DNA from: Xiphophorus maculatus
Taxonomy: Eukaryota > Chordata > Actinopteri > Cyprinodontiformes > Poeciliidae
Assembly: GCF_002775205.1 (NCBI RefSeq)
Contig: NC_036443.1
Location: 17,088,373 to 17,152,372, forward strand
Length of the DNA: 64,000 nt
Reading direction: 5' to 3'
This document shows, one piece after another, positions 37,600 to 50,323 of the stretch. The notes beneath the pieces are model-generated. The model saw nothing but the letters and a program-made list of their open reading frames with translations, was not told the DNA's origin and did no database searches. The position numbers and the translations under genes were made by a program. Position 1 is the first letter of the stretch, and the number at the start of each line of letters is the position of its first letter.

Positions 37600-37944
37600 T
37601 GGAGTTTTAATGAAAACGAACGATTCGCTGTCCACACTTGGGGCTCGCCTGCAGCTATGTGTGTATGAAAGAGGAGGGCAGAGCAGCACTGGAAGAGGAT
37701 GTGGGAGGTTGAGCAGACTGAGAGGATAACACAGGAGGGAGCAGAGTGAGAAAGGGAGAAGAAGCGGAGGGGTGGAGGAGGGATGGATGCAGTGAGGGGC
37801 GCTGTGACGCACGCTCGTCGGCTTGTGCTGGGCTACTGATTGGCTGCGGCGGCTGCTTGTCTGAGGATCTGGGATTCAGGCGCTGCTAGGAGAGCAGATT
37901 ATGAAGCGGAGCTCGTCCAGCAGCAGTCTCCTCTCATTGTCTCG
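37600..37944 (+). promoter_or_regulatory. atp6ap1l: Probable atp6ap1l promoter and 5'UTR
   Basis: The segment before the start codon is GA- and CpG-rich compared with its surroundings. It contains an inverted CCAAT box (ATTGG near 37838) about 100 bases before the ATG. No TATA box was seen, which fits a housekeeping-type promoter. The exact start site is unknown. Confidence 0.45.
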
Positions 37945-40900
37945 ATGGCTGCACACGCACTCCTCATCTGCTCCCTCGCCTTGCTGTCTGCCCTCAGCCG
38001 GCCTGGGCTAACCTTCACTGAGGAAGAATTCCAGCCAGGACTCATATATGATGAAGTGCCTCTGATCCTGGATAGAAGGTGAGTCCATCCTCGCTCTCTA
38101 CGGCTGTGAAGCAGCGGAGGGGTGCAAGGGGGGAGTGATAGGGGGGAGGGGTACTGGAGATGCACGCAGGGATGCTGGGATGCTGATGTGTGCGTCTTCT
38201 CTAAGAGGGCTTTGTGCCACCCTCGCCTTCCTTAGTTACAGCTCACCTTGGACGCATCTCAGATTGTGAATTCAATCATTCAAGCTGTGTTGGTATGTGT
38301 TGGAGGACGCTAGGCTTCAAGGCTTTGTTTGTTTCAGTGTATGGGACCGCATCAGACGGTGCTCATCAATCTCAGATGGGGCTGTTGTCTCTGTACAGTA
38401 ATGCTGGTCTGGCAAGAAGGCTTGGGCAGTGGGTCTTAAAATCTAGAGAAGGGAAGAAATGGGAACAGTGAAGAAAGAGGCTGATGGAGGATAACGGAGA
38501 CGATGCATCTTTTGGGGGTGTGCTTAACGATGCAGCCATTGGGAAGAAATTCTATTTCTTTAATTTACATGTAGCCTTGGAAGTCTGATCTAGATCGAAA
38601 ATGCAGGGCTCACAGGACTGTCACAAGACATTCAGGGCCTTTACCACTGCTCTCCTGCTTGCTTACATAGACAGCGCAGCAAAGAGCCATCAAACTGTGC
38701 TAAAGCCATGAAAGGCTCTTGAAATCATGCCATGCTATCACAGTCCTCTGATTCTAACCCTCAACAAGCTGCCTGCCCTGCTCTCATTTATTACACAATT
38801 AAATCTTCAACAACTTTTTTGCAATTTCAGGTCACCAGTAATGACAATCAGTTTCCATGCTATCATGGATATGGTTTCATTCCATGTTAATTAAATCTTT
38901 TATTAAATCCCGATTGACTGCTTTTACAACTTTTTACCACAGTTTATCAGAAAGAGAGAAAGAAAAATGTGATAATTTCTCCTGGGACTTAGAGCCCAGG
39001 TCTCGTTATCAAACTTTGTGCGTAACTCCTTGACACAACAGCTAACAGTTACAGGTCAACACTCCAATATCAGCTCTGACTCACTCAAAGACGGTGTTAT
39101 ATAATAGCAATATTTTATTCCTTAAATATGAGATGCCTTGGAGGGAGCTGAATATGTGTTAGGAAAATATGAGTTAGAGGCTTACTGATGAAAGGCTTAG
39201 AGGACACCAGGGAATGCAGCTGAAAGAAACAGGCAAATCCCTGTAGTAGTTTTTCTTGTGGTACTAGAATTTGATCATAGACAATATTTTAAGCCAAAGT
39301 TTTAGCTTTCCAAAACTTTATAAAGGTCTGTTGTTATAATGTTAACAATGTAAATGAACAGCATTGTTGACATGCTTTCACGATGATAACGCAGTGCTTA
39401 GTCTTGTCTAAACCTGAGAGATAAAAGCAATATTTTACATTAGAAAGTTTGAAGAAATAGGGAAACAAAACAACATCAAACATGTGACATTCACAATGGT
39501 TATAAAACAACTTTACATGAGTATGTTTTGAAAGAAGATGAACAAGGTTAAAATGTGGCTACAGATTAAAGGACAACACACTAAGCTGTAATATTGTAAG
39601 CGACTTGTTCACACATTTAGGCAGCGACCATGCACAGGCTCAACAAACAAAGTAGGAGAGCAATAAAAAAAAAAATCCACCCAAAACATAAAAACAATAA
39701 GCCAACACCAGCCCTTAATGTTGCTAACTTGATTTTCAGTATCAAAGTTTTTTAATATGTCCTATTACACTTCAAAAACCATTCATGTCACTTAAGTGTG
39801 ACCTAGTTATTGAGATTGCTGCAACACTCTGAGTTGACTATGCCAGCCACAGTTGAAGAACGTCTTTTTGTAGATTAATGAAAACTCAAATGAGGACAGG
39901 TTCTCTCACGCAATAGTTCTAAAATATAGTCCTAGTTTTAATCCAAACTTGTTAAAAGTACAATTACTCCTCAAATCATAACTGTCCAAGGACATTTTTA
40001 TGCCCAATTAGAGATCGTCTGTCCTGTTATTCATGGACTGAATAAAAGTGTTAGAAATTAGCCCATTTGAACAATGTCAACCAACCTTAAACCACCATAA
40101 GACATCAATAGACATCAGTCATAAAGACATCTATTTAATTTTCACTTTTAAATGTTTTTATATGGAAGGCCTTTTTGGTGTCACTTCATCAAAATTGTAC
40201 CCAGGCGGCTACCTTCCCGCCACATCTGCATGTATGTCAAAGCATGTCTGGCAACTGTTTTGACCAACATATTAGATAGTCAACAAGTGCTTAAATGCGT
40301 CTTAAAACTGTTAAGTCCTTTCAAACATAGACACAGATTAAAGGACAACCTATGGAGTTCAAGGTGACAGATTGTTCATTGACCTCTATTTAAAGAAAGA
40401 TTAAAGGGTAAAACGACCAGAGGTTAATTTTAGCTTTGTTTGTACAGTCAATTGATAAAAACGCTATCTTTTAAGAGGAAATACTCTTGGGAAATGCTAT
40501 GATTCAATGCAGATGCGATCACAAGTCTGATCTCTGACAAACTGGCCTCTGTATAGGTATGGAAGAAAGGTCATCGTTTTGTTGAGACAATTGATTGGCA
40601 ATTGTTAATCTGAAAAGGATTTCAAGTTTAAAAGACAACAAACTTTTTCCAGTAATATTTATCACATTCTAACTGAAGCATGCATATCTTGCACTGATAG
40701 GTTTGTAAATCTTACTGATTTTTTAAAAATTCCTACTTATTAACATATATGCCACTACACATAAGACTGTAATCAAAATTTAAAGCCGCAAGCTCAGGTC
40801 CCCTAACTTTATCTGCTTTACATCCAAGGTGTAGAAAGATTTAGGAGTCAAGTGCTTAACCTAAGGTCTAATTTGAAGCTGCAATCAAAGCTATACTGAA

Positions 40901-43900
40901 ACTGGCAGCAAAGATCTGACTGGCATCTTAGCTAACACCTAAATCTTAATCTCCGCTAACAAGTCTATTTATAATACAGCACTTGCAGAGTGGGGGATTA
41001 AGAGGAGTTTTCATAAGTCATTTTCTGGACCAACTACATTTTTTCTGATATATAATTTACACATTATTACTCACAACTGATGATAAATATGAGATCCCTG
41101 CTCTTCAACGGCACAAAAAATGAAATATTTTAGATTGGTTTTAAATATCAGGAAGGGACACTAAAAGGAAATATGAGAACAACAGTACAATAAAAACAAT
41201 ATTAAAATCCTCAAATCAAGTAAATTTTATTCAGTAGACATTACAGTGACATTGTTAGAGGTAAAGAAAAGGTAAATGCAAAAGCCAGGCTAAATCTAGC
41301 AACAAAATAAATAAGAAAGTAACACAGCCCTTTACTCAAATTCTGAATCAAATACTGTGTATCTTCAGCAAGGTGGTTGTTTCCCTTCTGCCACACACCT
41401 GAGATAAATAAGTGACTGATTAACAGGTTTCTTCAGCACTTGATGGCTGCAGAGGAGGTCATGCAATTATTTGAATCAGGTGTTCTGGTACAAAGACAAA
41501 TCAAAAATATGCAGGCTTTTGCTCCCTCAGGTCCAGAACTGAGAAACACTACTTTAATACAAAAGCATGCTTAGAGTGCAACTGACAGATTCTAAGAAAA
41601 GTTACATTTTCAGACTAACCTCTAGGATGCGCCGCCCAGGGCAAATAGCCTTATTGCCCTTATCAAAACCCATAAGTGTCCTCAGCAATATTTTCTAGCT
41701 GTAAGATGCAGGACAGGGGACAAGTTCAATGGCTAAGCACTGTTACAGATGCAGATAGCATTTGCTTATAAGTTTTAGGAGCATCCCTCAAACCTTTTTT
41801 CTGCTCAGCGGTGCAACACAAGAAGAAAGAACAAGAGATCAGCTATCCATCTGCTTGAAGAAGGACATTCAGTGAAAATGTATTGATTGAGAATCCAAGA
41901 AAAGCTCTGTTATTAATATTTAAAACCCAGCACTTTTCTAAAATTTGTGATAATACAAGTTAAAAGTCATTCTGCTGCTAGTATTGTGGATATTGTGCGG
42001 GGGGACATGTTTGCTCAGTTGTGTGCACGCATACTTATGGATGTGTGTGGCAGCAGGGAGATGAGCCAAGGAGTGGCTCTGGCTTGGCTTTGATTATGTA
42101 AAGGGCCTGCTCAGCACCCAGCCACTGTGTGACAAACTGAACCAATGATGGGGGGCCCACAACAGCCCATGGTTGCTGACCCTGCAAAAACTGGCACAAG
42201 AGCAGAACGGCTGGGCTTCGCATAGCTCTTGCATTCTCACAGTCCTGAGGCTCCTGCCAACCAGCTGATACCACATAGGTGCACAGGAGTGATTAATTTA
42301 GCTAAGCTGTTCAACAATCACATTAAATCTAGGAGTCATGTCAGCGGTGTGGATGGTGGGTGGATGTGGTGGTGTTGGTGGGGGTGGGTGGGGGTCAAGC
42401 CTCTCTGCAGCCCTGAGATCATTGATGTCTCAAATATCAATGCAGGCAATAAGTGCGCAGCATCCAAGTTAGCCTCTATGCTGCTGAGGTTTCAGACACA
42501 AGCGCCTGCTGCCAAAGGTTTTCTGGACTTGGCAGCTCTTTTAAAGATCCATGCTTACCCAGCATTCACCAGTGGAAAATATAAATATTTGCCTTTATTA
42601 CATAAATAAACTGTTATATTGTTACTCAGAGAATGGCACGTTGATACCTTAGCGAGGTATCAACATTCATGCGGGATAGCATGTACCCCCAAGCGTGGAC
42701 ACAGGCAGACACACACACACACACACACACACACCCACGCGCACCCCTACACACACACACACACACACACTCACACACACATCCCACTGGATTTAGCCAA
42801 TCATGATGCTGACGCTGGAGTTGGCAGATGCACACTGGAATGTAGGCTGAAGAGCTTATTTGTGGCAACTGACAACACGGCGTCTTCCACTTGGTCACGA
42901 ACTGGTTCTCATTCTTCAGACGTCACAGTGCGACTAACATTACCTGTTCCAATGGGCTTAGGCTTTATTCCAATCGCTTTGATTTCTTCCACAGAGCAAC
43001 TTGGTTGTTCCACAGCTTTGTGGCATGCAATAAAAAAGAATTCTGAGTTTGGACTACTTTGCAGAAGTATTCATACCAATTGAACTTGTTCACATCTTGT
43101 TCACATCATTCTACATTGCAAACATAAACTTTAATGTATTTTATTAGCATTTTATTTGATAGAGCAATTCAGTAAAGTTCAGAAAGCTCAGGGAGAGATG
43201 CGGAAATGTTTCAGTCAAGCTCAGCCTTTAAAACAACATTCATGAGCGTTGAACATCTCACATAACAATGTCCAGTTCATCATTTCAAATTAAGATCAGA
43301 ATGGTACAACTGGACTATTCAGAAAAGCAGCCAGGAAGGCCATCACAGCTCTGGGGCAACTATTAGTTATGCATTTGATAAATATAACCTGTACGAAAAA
43401 GAACAAAGAATGAAGCCAATGTTTACATGAAGTCGTAATAAGTTAAATTTAAGTTTCAAGCCATGTGGGACAACAAACATCTTCTCAGATGTATCAGAAT
43501 AAAACTTCTGGCGCACATGCAAAATGGTTACTATATTGGAAAATTAACAGTGGGCTTTACCGTGAACACACCATCCCCTCGCTGGAAGATGGTGGTGGGA
43601 ACAACATGCTGTGGAAATTCTTTTGTTCAGCAGGAACAAGGAACAAGTTTATGAGAAGCTAGATATGGAGTGAATCTGGAATAAAATCTGTCTGAGGCTG
43701 CCAGGCCTGAGCCTGAGTCAGATGTTCATTTTCTAGCAGGGCATTGACACTTAACACATACAAAGCTACTAAAGGCAAGCTCTGTTTTTGCAGCTCTGTA
43801 AAAGACAGAGCTGCAGGTCTCACACAACATATCCAGGTGTTTTGTGAGACCTGAAAATTGATGTTCAGAGCTGATTGAGCTTAAGCAATTTTGCAAAGAA

Positions 43901-46900
43901 TAAGTCAACAATTTAGATGTGCATAGATTGTAAAAAAATGGCTTGTAGGCTTCATTGAGTTGGAAGGTGGTCCTACAAACTATTGACTCCATAAGTTAAA
44001 AAATAATTTTTTTTATGTATATATTTTTAAGTACTGTATCTGGTGCATTCCATCAGCTTGTTTTACCTCTTGAATTTGATCCTTCTGGTTTTTATACAAA
44101 ATACTATAAAGACATTAAATGATCTAAACTTTTGGAATGGATAAAATTGTAATATATAAATACATTTAATGTTGCATTTCTGTCAAATAACTTTAAGCTG
44201 AACCCAGACAAGATCTACATTTCCTGAACCTTCCAACAATCATTAGCACTTTCCGAGGTCAGGACAGATGCACTTGAACTATCCAGACTGCTGTAGCTTC
44301 TGACATCATGATTTAATCCCTTCACCTTGGTCAGGGCCAATGTCTCTCCACTTTTGGGATCCAATGGATGAGGCGTGTCCTCACAACTAATCCTAATCCA
44401 CCTGGCACCAAACTGCACATTATTGCCCAGGTAGATATTGCACCATATGGGAGGATATCTGACATCCCTGGCAGCCACTGTAAAGCCGTGACTTCCAGGT
44501 ACATCTACAAAAAAAATTGCTAATTTTAATATTTAAATCAAAACCTTAGTACATGAAGGAAATATGTGAACAGCTTTTATTGACAGTATAAGCAGCTCTT
44601 GACTGTTTAGTGTACTCTTTCAAACAAGATTTACTTGAAGGCAGCAGATGCGAGATGTTTAAATTCATTTCTTTTTTGCTGCAGTTTCACTTACAATTTT
44701 GGTTGAAACCAACAGTAACAGATGGGAGTGATGTCTGGTGACTCAAAGTAATTGTTATTCCCAGTCCCACAGGTATTACGGTTTACCTCTTACAAGCTCA
44801 TTATTGCTGGCTGTTGTGCAGTGATTAGAGAACAAGAGAACAAGCCCAGATGATCACAAAGGCCAGGTCAGGACAGACCACCTTGTCAGATCTTCAGAGT
44901 GGCCATCACAACAAGCACAACTGGCTATGTCGGAGCTGCCCAGTAAGCCCATTGGCACAATATGTTTGTGATTAGACATTTAAAAAAGGATTAGGATTAG
45001 CCTCAAGAAGTTCGTGCTTTGTGGGGTTTAGTCTCAGACAGAGAGTTGGACAGCTGGGGCGAACATGTGAAGAACAAGGTGTGGCTGGTCCTCTGTCACA
45101 TGTGCAAGATGTAGGTCAGTACTGTGACATCTAATGTCCACAGTCACAACACTTCAGAAGACTTACCGTACTCTAAAAGTTTATTCATTCATTAGTTCTC
45201 TATAAGTGCAAAATCCCCTCACATTTTAAATGCGTCATTCTTTACTCTAGTAGCTGAACAAAACTAAATTAATAGGCTGATCTTAAAAGATTTTCTTTCG
45301 AAAAACAAATAATCCTGTAGTTTTTTTACATGACTTACGGCATCTGTGTCGAACAGATTTTGCTTTTAAGATTTTACAACTATTTTGGTTTAACATTAAG
45401 TCTATATTAATTTTATATAGCACGTAGCTCAAATATTTTTAAATGACTTAGGTGGCACTTTATGCATAAATTACTGCAATTACTTCCACTGCATCAATAT
45501 GTAAAGCCATATGTAATCAGTTTTAAATTAATGTCAAAATAATAAATGGACAATTTTTTGTTAATAAAACATAATTATTTAGGTTTTTTAATAGGATTTC
45601 CATTACTGTGCCTTTGTCCTGCTATGTTATCAAGCCAGCAGTGTCCAAATGTTTTGTCCCTTTGGACAGAATTGTCAGATTGATAGTATTTGAGAGCAAT
45701 TTTTTAATTAAAAATGCAAAAAGAATTCTATTTATTTTTTCATTTTTACCTGCTCAACAAACATGCAATTTTTAAATAAAATGAAGTCATGTGTTTTTTG
45801 TATGAAAATGGATCTGTTATTTATTGGTGAACTTGACAAATATACGTATATAGTTTTGTATATGTTCTGGATTAATTGGTTCATTTGTTTAGTTGGGTTA
45901 GGAACTTTTTTTTTCAGTCTACTCACAGCACCTAGAACATGGGTCTCTCTATGAAAATGTTTGCTGTAGTTAGCTCTTAGAGTGGTCTCCTTCTGAGTAA
46001 AAGTCATAAGGAGACTTTTACACATATGAAGTGGATGTTTATGGTCTTATTTACTGTGAAATTAATATATAAAAAAACATGGTTATTAAAAGAAACATTT
46101 TGTGTTTTACATTTTCACTTAAGAAGATTGTCATAAAAATCTTGGCATCACCATTTCTTTTTTAAGTGCACTTAAAAAAGCACTTAAAATCACATGTGCT
46201 GGTGGGTCATGTTTGTCATATTCTTTGCAGCTGACAAAATCATTGCAAAAGCCTCCAATGGCCACCAGGGCACACTTTGGAAACCATACTGTGGGGAAGA
46301 ATTCTGTACAGAAAATGTGTTTACCAGAAAAACAAAAATAATAATGAAATAAAAACATCCTTCATCTTATCTTCAGAAAGCCTCATTGTATCTTTTGTCT
46401 TTTCCACAGCAAAGAGAACCCCCATCAAGCAACAAGAGTCACATCACGTAAGTCACTAATCCATTCTGACACAAGACCTGATTCAGTCTAACCTGCTGTG
46501 GTTCTTTTGACACTGACTTGCACAGATCTGATGAAAGCATTTGCTTTTAAAACCCTGAGACATCTCTGCTTCTTTGTAATTTGATCAGGTTTTCATGTGG
46601 GGACCTGTGTTCAACTGGAACACCTCAGTGGGATGCTGGCGTGTGTTGCTATATTTACGCATTGTGATACAAATGCACAAAGAATAATTTTTTACACTTC
46701 TGGAAAGGCATGATGGGTAAAGATGTATCTGGAACAAAATGAACAGTGTTTGTAAACACTGAACTTATTTTGAAGTAAACCGGTGATGAGTCAGAGGGAT
46801 GACGCAACCTACTAGAAATAGATACGAACCAGAGTAGTGAGGTGCACGCAGGTCTCTTTGTTCTTTGTTTGCTTTCATGTGCTTATGTGTGCACTGCCTA

Positions 46901-49900
46901 TATGAAGTCATCGCAACTTTTATGAGTATACAGCTTTCTCCAATAAAGCACTGCAAAACAGCTTAACCTGCCCAGTGATCTAAACTCCAATCATGCATTT
47001 GTTTGTTTTCACTTTCAGGTACAGATGGAGAGTATGGCCTGGAAAGTGAAGAGGTGTTTTTGACGCCTGAAGATGAAAACCCACTCAGGAGAATACTGCA
47101 GGTACAGTGTTCAGAGTTCTCCTCTCCCTGTCTGCTGTTCATACAAATGCACACGCACTGGAACACACAAGCAAAAACTGAGCATGCTCACTCAGCCTCA
47201 CTGAGTGACCTTGGATGAAGGAATAATGTTTGTCTCATATTCACCAGAGGTAAAACATCTTTGCCACCCACACACAGCACTCCTGTGACTGAAAATTCAA
47301 TAATATTCCACAGTATGCCTCATCAGCTTGTGCATATAGGCAAATATGTCTGTTTTACACAGATTGGTGAGTCCTGCTCAAAGCAACAATGTTGCTTTTC
47401 TAAACTCGTTTTGGGTGCTTGTAATTTCAGCCATAAAAATCCAGTTTTATCCCAACACAAACATAATGACTCCACCTTACATTTTCTGTAACACTACTAC
47501 CTTTCAGTGTGATGCACTCTTCGTGCAAACAGATAAAAACATCTACAGGGGGCAGTTTGTCTCTGCCAACTAATGTCAGTGCTTTCTTTGCCACTGCACA
47601 CCATTATATACAAATTTAGAGAACTCCTGCTTTCCACATGCTGCTCTTTCTCCATTTAAGATTCAGATGGTGGGGTGAATACTGAACTTTACACATGGCT
47701 CACATTTTATGATCAGACAAGCTGGCAAGCCTTAAAAGTGGCCTTTCAAATTAAATATCACAGCATGAATAAAACTAAGGCATTGCAGGTCGGGAGTTGT
47801 AGGATTGTAGGATGTGTGACATAGAATGCCCTGATTTAAACAGTTCAAGACATCTGATGCTTATCTAGATTGGGTGGAGAATGCCAGTCCTGCTACAGAA
47901 TTGTGTTAGGTTCTGGATTTTGACTGGACCATTTAAACAAAAAGAATTTGGTCACACCTAGAGTGTACCAAGCTATTTCACGCTATGTGTGATTAAACCT
48001 ATTCATTAATAGTTCTAGATAATGCTGTAATATCACTGCATTACTGGAAGGTGGACTTATTCCTCCGTTGTTGGCCATTTGCAGGTTCTTCAGGTTTTCT
48101 ACTGAGATTGCCCAGTATTTAGCTAGATCTAGTACAGTATTTTCCTATCAACTCCTGTCATCTTTCCACTTTTCTCTGTTCAAGAAAAGTGTCTCTACAG
48201 TTTAATACATGATGCTTCTTTACTGTGCGTATGTTGTATTCAAAGTGATGGCCAGAGTTACTTTCGCCTGCTTGACATTTTGGTCTCAACCAACAAATGT
48301 TTCCTGCACTTTCTGTTTTAGTGGATTGCTGTAGTTAATCCAGAGTTACCATGAGCTTCTTGTCTGGGTCTCAGATTAAAGCCATCCATGTTTGGCCATT
48401 GACCTGTCATCTTAGGAAACACTGTCGGACTTCAAAATGTTGGTTGTTGTTTACTAATATTCTCCAATAACCTCTGAGACATTCCCAGAACAACAGTATT
48501 TACACTAGTTACACACAGATTTCTAATTAGGCACATCTGAATTGAGTTTGTTGTACTTGAGATTGTTTAGACGTATCAGAATAAATGGGTTTGACTATAA
48601 ACATGTAATACTTTTATCATTTGTTCCAATTAATTATTCCAAAAACCAAATATCCTTTGCCTTTCACTTCAAAAATATGTGCTACTTCCTGTTGATCTGT
48701 CGCCTAAAATATCCATTAAATGCATTGAAAATTGTGATTGAAACATGAAAAAAAATGAAAAAGTTCAAGGGACTGGAACACTTCTGCAAGGGACTGTCTG
48801 TGCAGGTCTCTGTGAAAAATTAAATGAATAGTGGGCTGTCTTCAATAAGACAGTAAGGTAATGCCAAACAGTTGTTAAGCTGGATACAGGTTTTATTGTC
48901 ATTGATTAATACCATTTGTTTGTATCTTTGCAGCCTTTTAAATGGCATCAGTCTGGGATGTCTCTCAGTAAAAGGAAGCTGCTGCAGTCTCTGATGGGGC
49001 CTTATGGCCCGCTCAGTGTGTCTTACAATGGGAAGCCTTGCATTCTGTTTAAGGCAAAACGGTTGGCAATCCGCTACAGGAACCACACGTTCATTGATCT
49101 GACTGAGAGGGTCTTCAACCCCAGCTTACCTGTGGACACGAAGGGCTCAATCTGTACCAAGGACAAAGCAATGTAAGTCTCATCCCAAAGCAACAACTGT
49201 GCCAAGAGAATTTCTTTTTAAATGTGCATCGCAAGATCAATATTTGTTGTGTTCAAATATCTACAGTGTAGACATCTCTTTAAATATATAATGCTTTGTG
49301 TCAATTGAGTTAAATATTCTGCTATTGGTTTTATCTCCCACAGACTTTCTTTAAGATTTGGTGATGTTGAGGACTTACGAGGTCTAGTTATCAGGTAAAA
49401 TGGCAACGCTTAATTCAAACACATTTGTTTTTTAAGAATCTCTAGAAACCACATTTGAATGCTTACAAGTGCATAATTATAAATAACTACACTTTCTCCT
49501 TCAAAAGGCTTCAGATGTCCAACACTTTTTATGAGGCAGCTGGTCAAAACTGGTTCACTCTAGACAGCGTTCACATCCAGTACAACTGGACCCAGGAGGC
49601 TACATTCAACGCCAGTGAGGTCTACGCTCCTGCCACTTCATCCTACCATTGCCAGCACGTCAGCAGCCTGCACAAATATGACACCCTGCTAGTGCCCAGC
49701 TCCCACACTGACACATCCGCTAACTGGCACATAACCTTCACTGATTTCCAGGTACACAGCCACACAAGGGGCACAACCTTTGTTGTCTCAACTCGTTTAA
49801 TAGTGTTTGCATGGTCCGTTTTGGTTTCATTATTTTTCCATTTTAGCTACATAGGTGCATGTGTCTGTACATTAGCGAGCTGGTATCCTTTTAATGTTTA

Positions 49901-50323
49901 GTGTGTTTGCTGTCAATCTGTCAGTTGGCTGTTTGTCAGTCTGTTTTATTTATTTAGCCATCTGCTCAATTGTCTCAACCTGTCCATCTGTATAGTGTGT
50001 CTGTGCTTGGTAAGCCCAATAAGAGCCAGTTGTCCTATTTGCTTCAGCCAAATCTTATCTATCCGCCTTACTCTTTGTTCTTCCAGATTCAGGCCTTCAA
50101 CGTACAGTCAGAGAAGTTTGCGTCTGCCAGTGACTGTGCTACTTTCTTAACGCCAGCTATTCTGATGGGTCTGGTGACGTCGTTAATCCTTCTTCTAGTC
50201 TTAGCCTATGCCCTGCATATGGTGGTACACCTCAAGCACATTGACCGCTATGAGGAGCACAAAGCCACTGTCTACTTCCCCCGCAGTCCTGAGGCAGAGT
50301 TACCGGACAAAAACAGCCTGTGA
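37945..50323 (+). CDS. atp6ap1l: V-type proton ATPase subunit S1-like protein (Ac45-like; complete, 7 coding exons)
   Basis: Coding exons are 37945-38078, 46410-46447, 47019-47101, 48934-49172, 49344-49394, 49508-49751 and 50087-50323. They give 341 residues in one frame. ATP6AP1/Ac45 is a single-pass accessory subunit that guides V-ATPase assembly and sorting. A signal peptide (about 1-19) opens the protein. The lumenal Ac45 core follows, with NWFTLDSVHIQYN, FNASEVYAP, YHCQHVSSL and DFQIQAFNV, which closely resemble ATP6AP1. A transmembrane helix lies at about 286-310, with a cytoplasmic tail after it. Sequons such as N135-H-T and the FNAS site suggest a glycosylated lumen. Full ATP6AP1 is about 470 residues; its N-terminal lumenal region is replaced here by a short acidic segment encoded by small exons, which is why the paralogue ATP6AP1L is preferred. 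The start at 37945 is the only ATG in frame, since the upstream open frame lacks one. Intron 1 is 8.3 kb. Confidence 0.86.
41373..41551. mobile_element. hAT-like MITE, copy 3 (truncated)
   Basis: The interior (TTTCCCTTCTGCCACACACC and the CACTTGATGG region) and the right end (GAACTGAGAAACACT) match the other two copies. The left terminal repeat is missing and no target duplication is visible. It lies in atp6ap1l intron 1. Confidence 0.7.
42708..42782 (+). repeat. (AC)n microsatellite, interrupted
   Basis: Two AC tracts are separated by a short C-rich insert (CCCACGCGCACCCC) in atp6ap1l intron 1. Confidence 0.92.
43050..43993 (+). mobile_element. Decayed Tc1/mariner-like element with transposase remnant
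   Basis: The left end (GCAGAAGTATTCATACC) is the family's terminal repeat. Downstream, pieces in transposase order are readable at the DNA level: GAACATCTCACA, AACTATTAGTTATGCA, GAACACACCATCCCC, GATGGTGGTGGGAACAACAT and a final GGTCCTACAAACTATTGACT. Frame breaks and deletions make it non-functional. It sits in atp6ap1l intron 1. Confidence 0.6.
44215..44504 (-). other. Unassigned exon-like minus-strand ORF inside atp6ap1l intron 1
   Basis: On the minus strand an acceptor (T-rich tract, then TTGTAG) precedes an open frame that runs from 44504 to a TAG at 44217-44215. The product reads like real protein, with VPGSHGFTVAARDVRYPPIW, then WCNIYLG, FGARWIRISCED and a Ser-rich end. I do not recognise the family. 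A second stretch at about 44782-44695 ends in a GTAAGTG donor, and its phase would join this exon through a split Tyr codon. It has no visible acceptor of its own before an in-frame stop. This could be the last exon of a nested gene, a decayed retro-copy, or a chance ORF. Confidence 0.3.
47850..48796 (-). mobile_element. Decayed Tc1/mariner-like element
   Basis: Read on the minus strand, this has the same layout as the copy at 43050: transposase remnants (GGATTTTGACTGGACC and AGAGTTACCATGAGC on the + strand), then the terminal repeat ending GAACACTTCTGCAAGGGACT. It is broken throughout and lies in atp6ap1l intron 3. The left limit is approximate. Confidence 0.55.

Larger units (their letters stand above)
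38079..46409 (+). other. atp6ap1l: atp6ap1l intron 1
   Basis: An 8.3 kb intron from GTGAGT to TTTCCACAG. It contains the truncated hAT-like MITE, the AC microsatellite, a decayed Tc1-like element and the unassigned minus-strand ORF. Confidence 0.8.

Noticed and set aside
37840-37944. N-terminal extension of atp6ap1l
   Set aside because: The frame is open but has no ATG before 37945, and the signal peptide starts at 37945.
42619-43083. 154-residue ORF through the AC microsatellite
   Set aside because: Much of it is Thr-His repeat from the AC tract, and its end runs into the Tc1-like element.
43463-43654. Short ORFs that could be a gene
   Set aside because: They are frame-broken remnants of the Tc1-like transposase, not a host gene.
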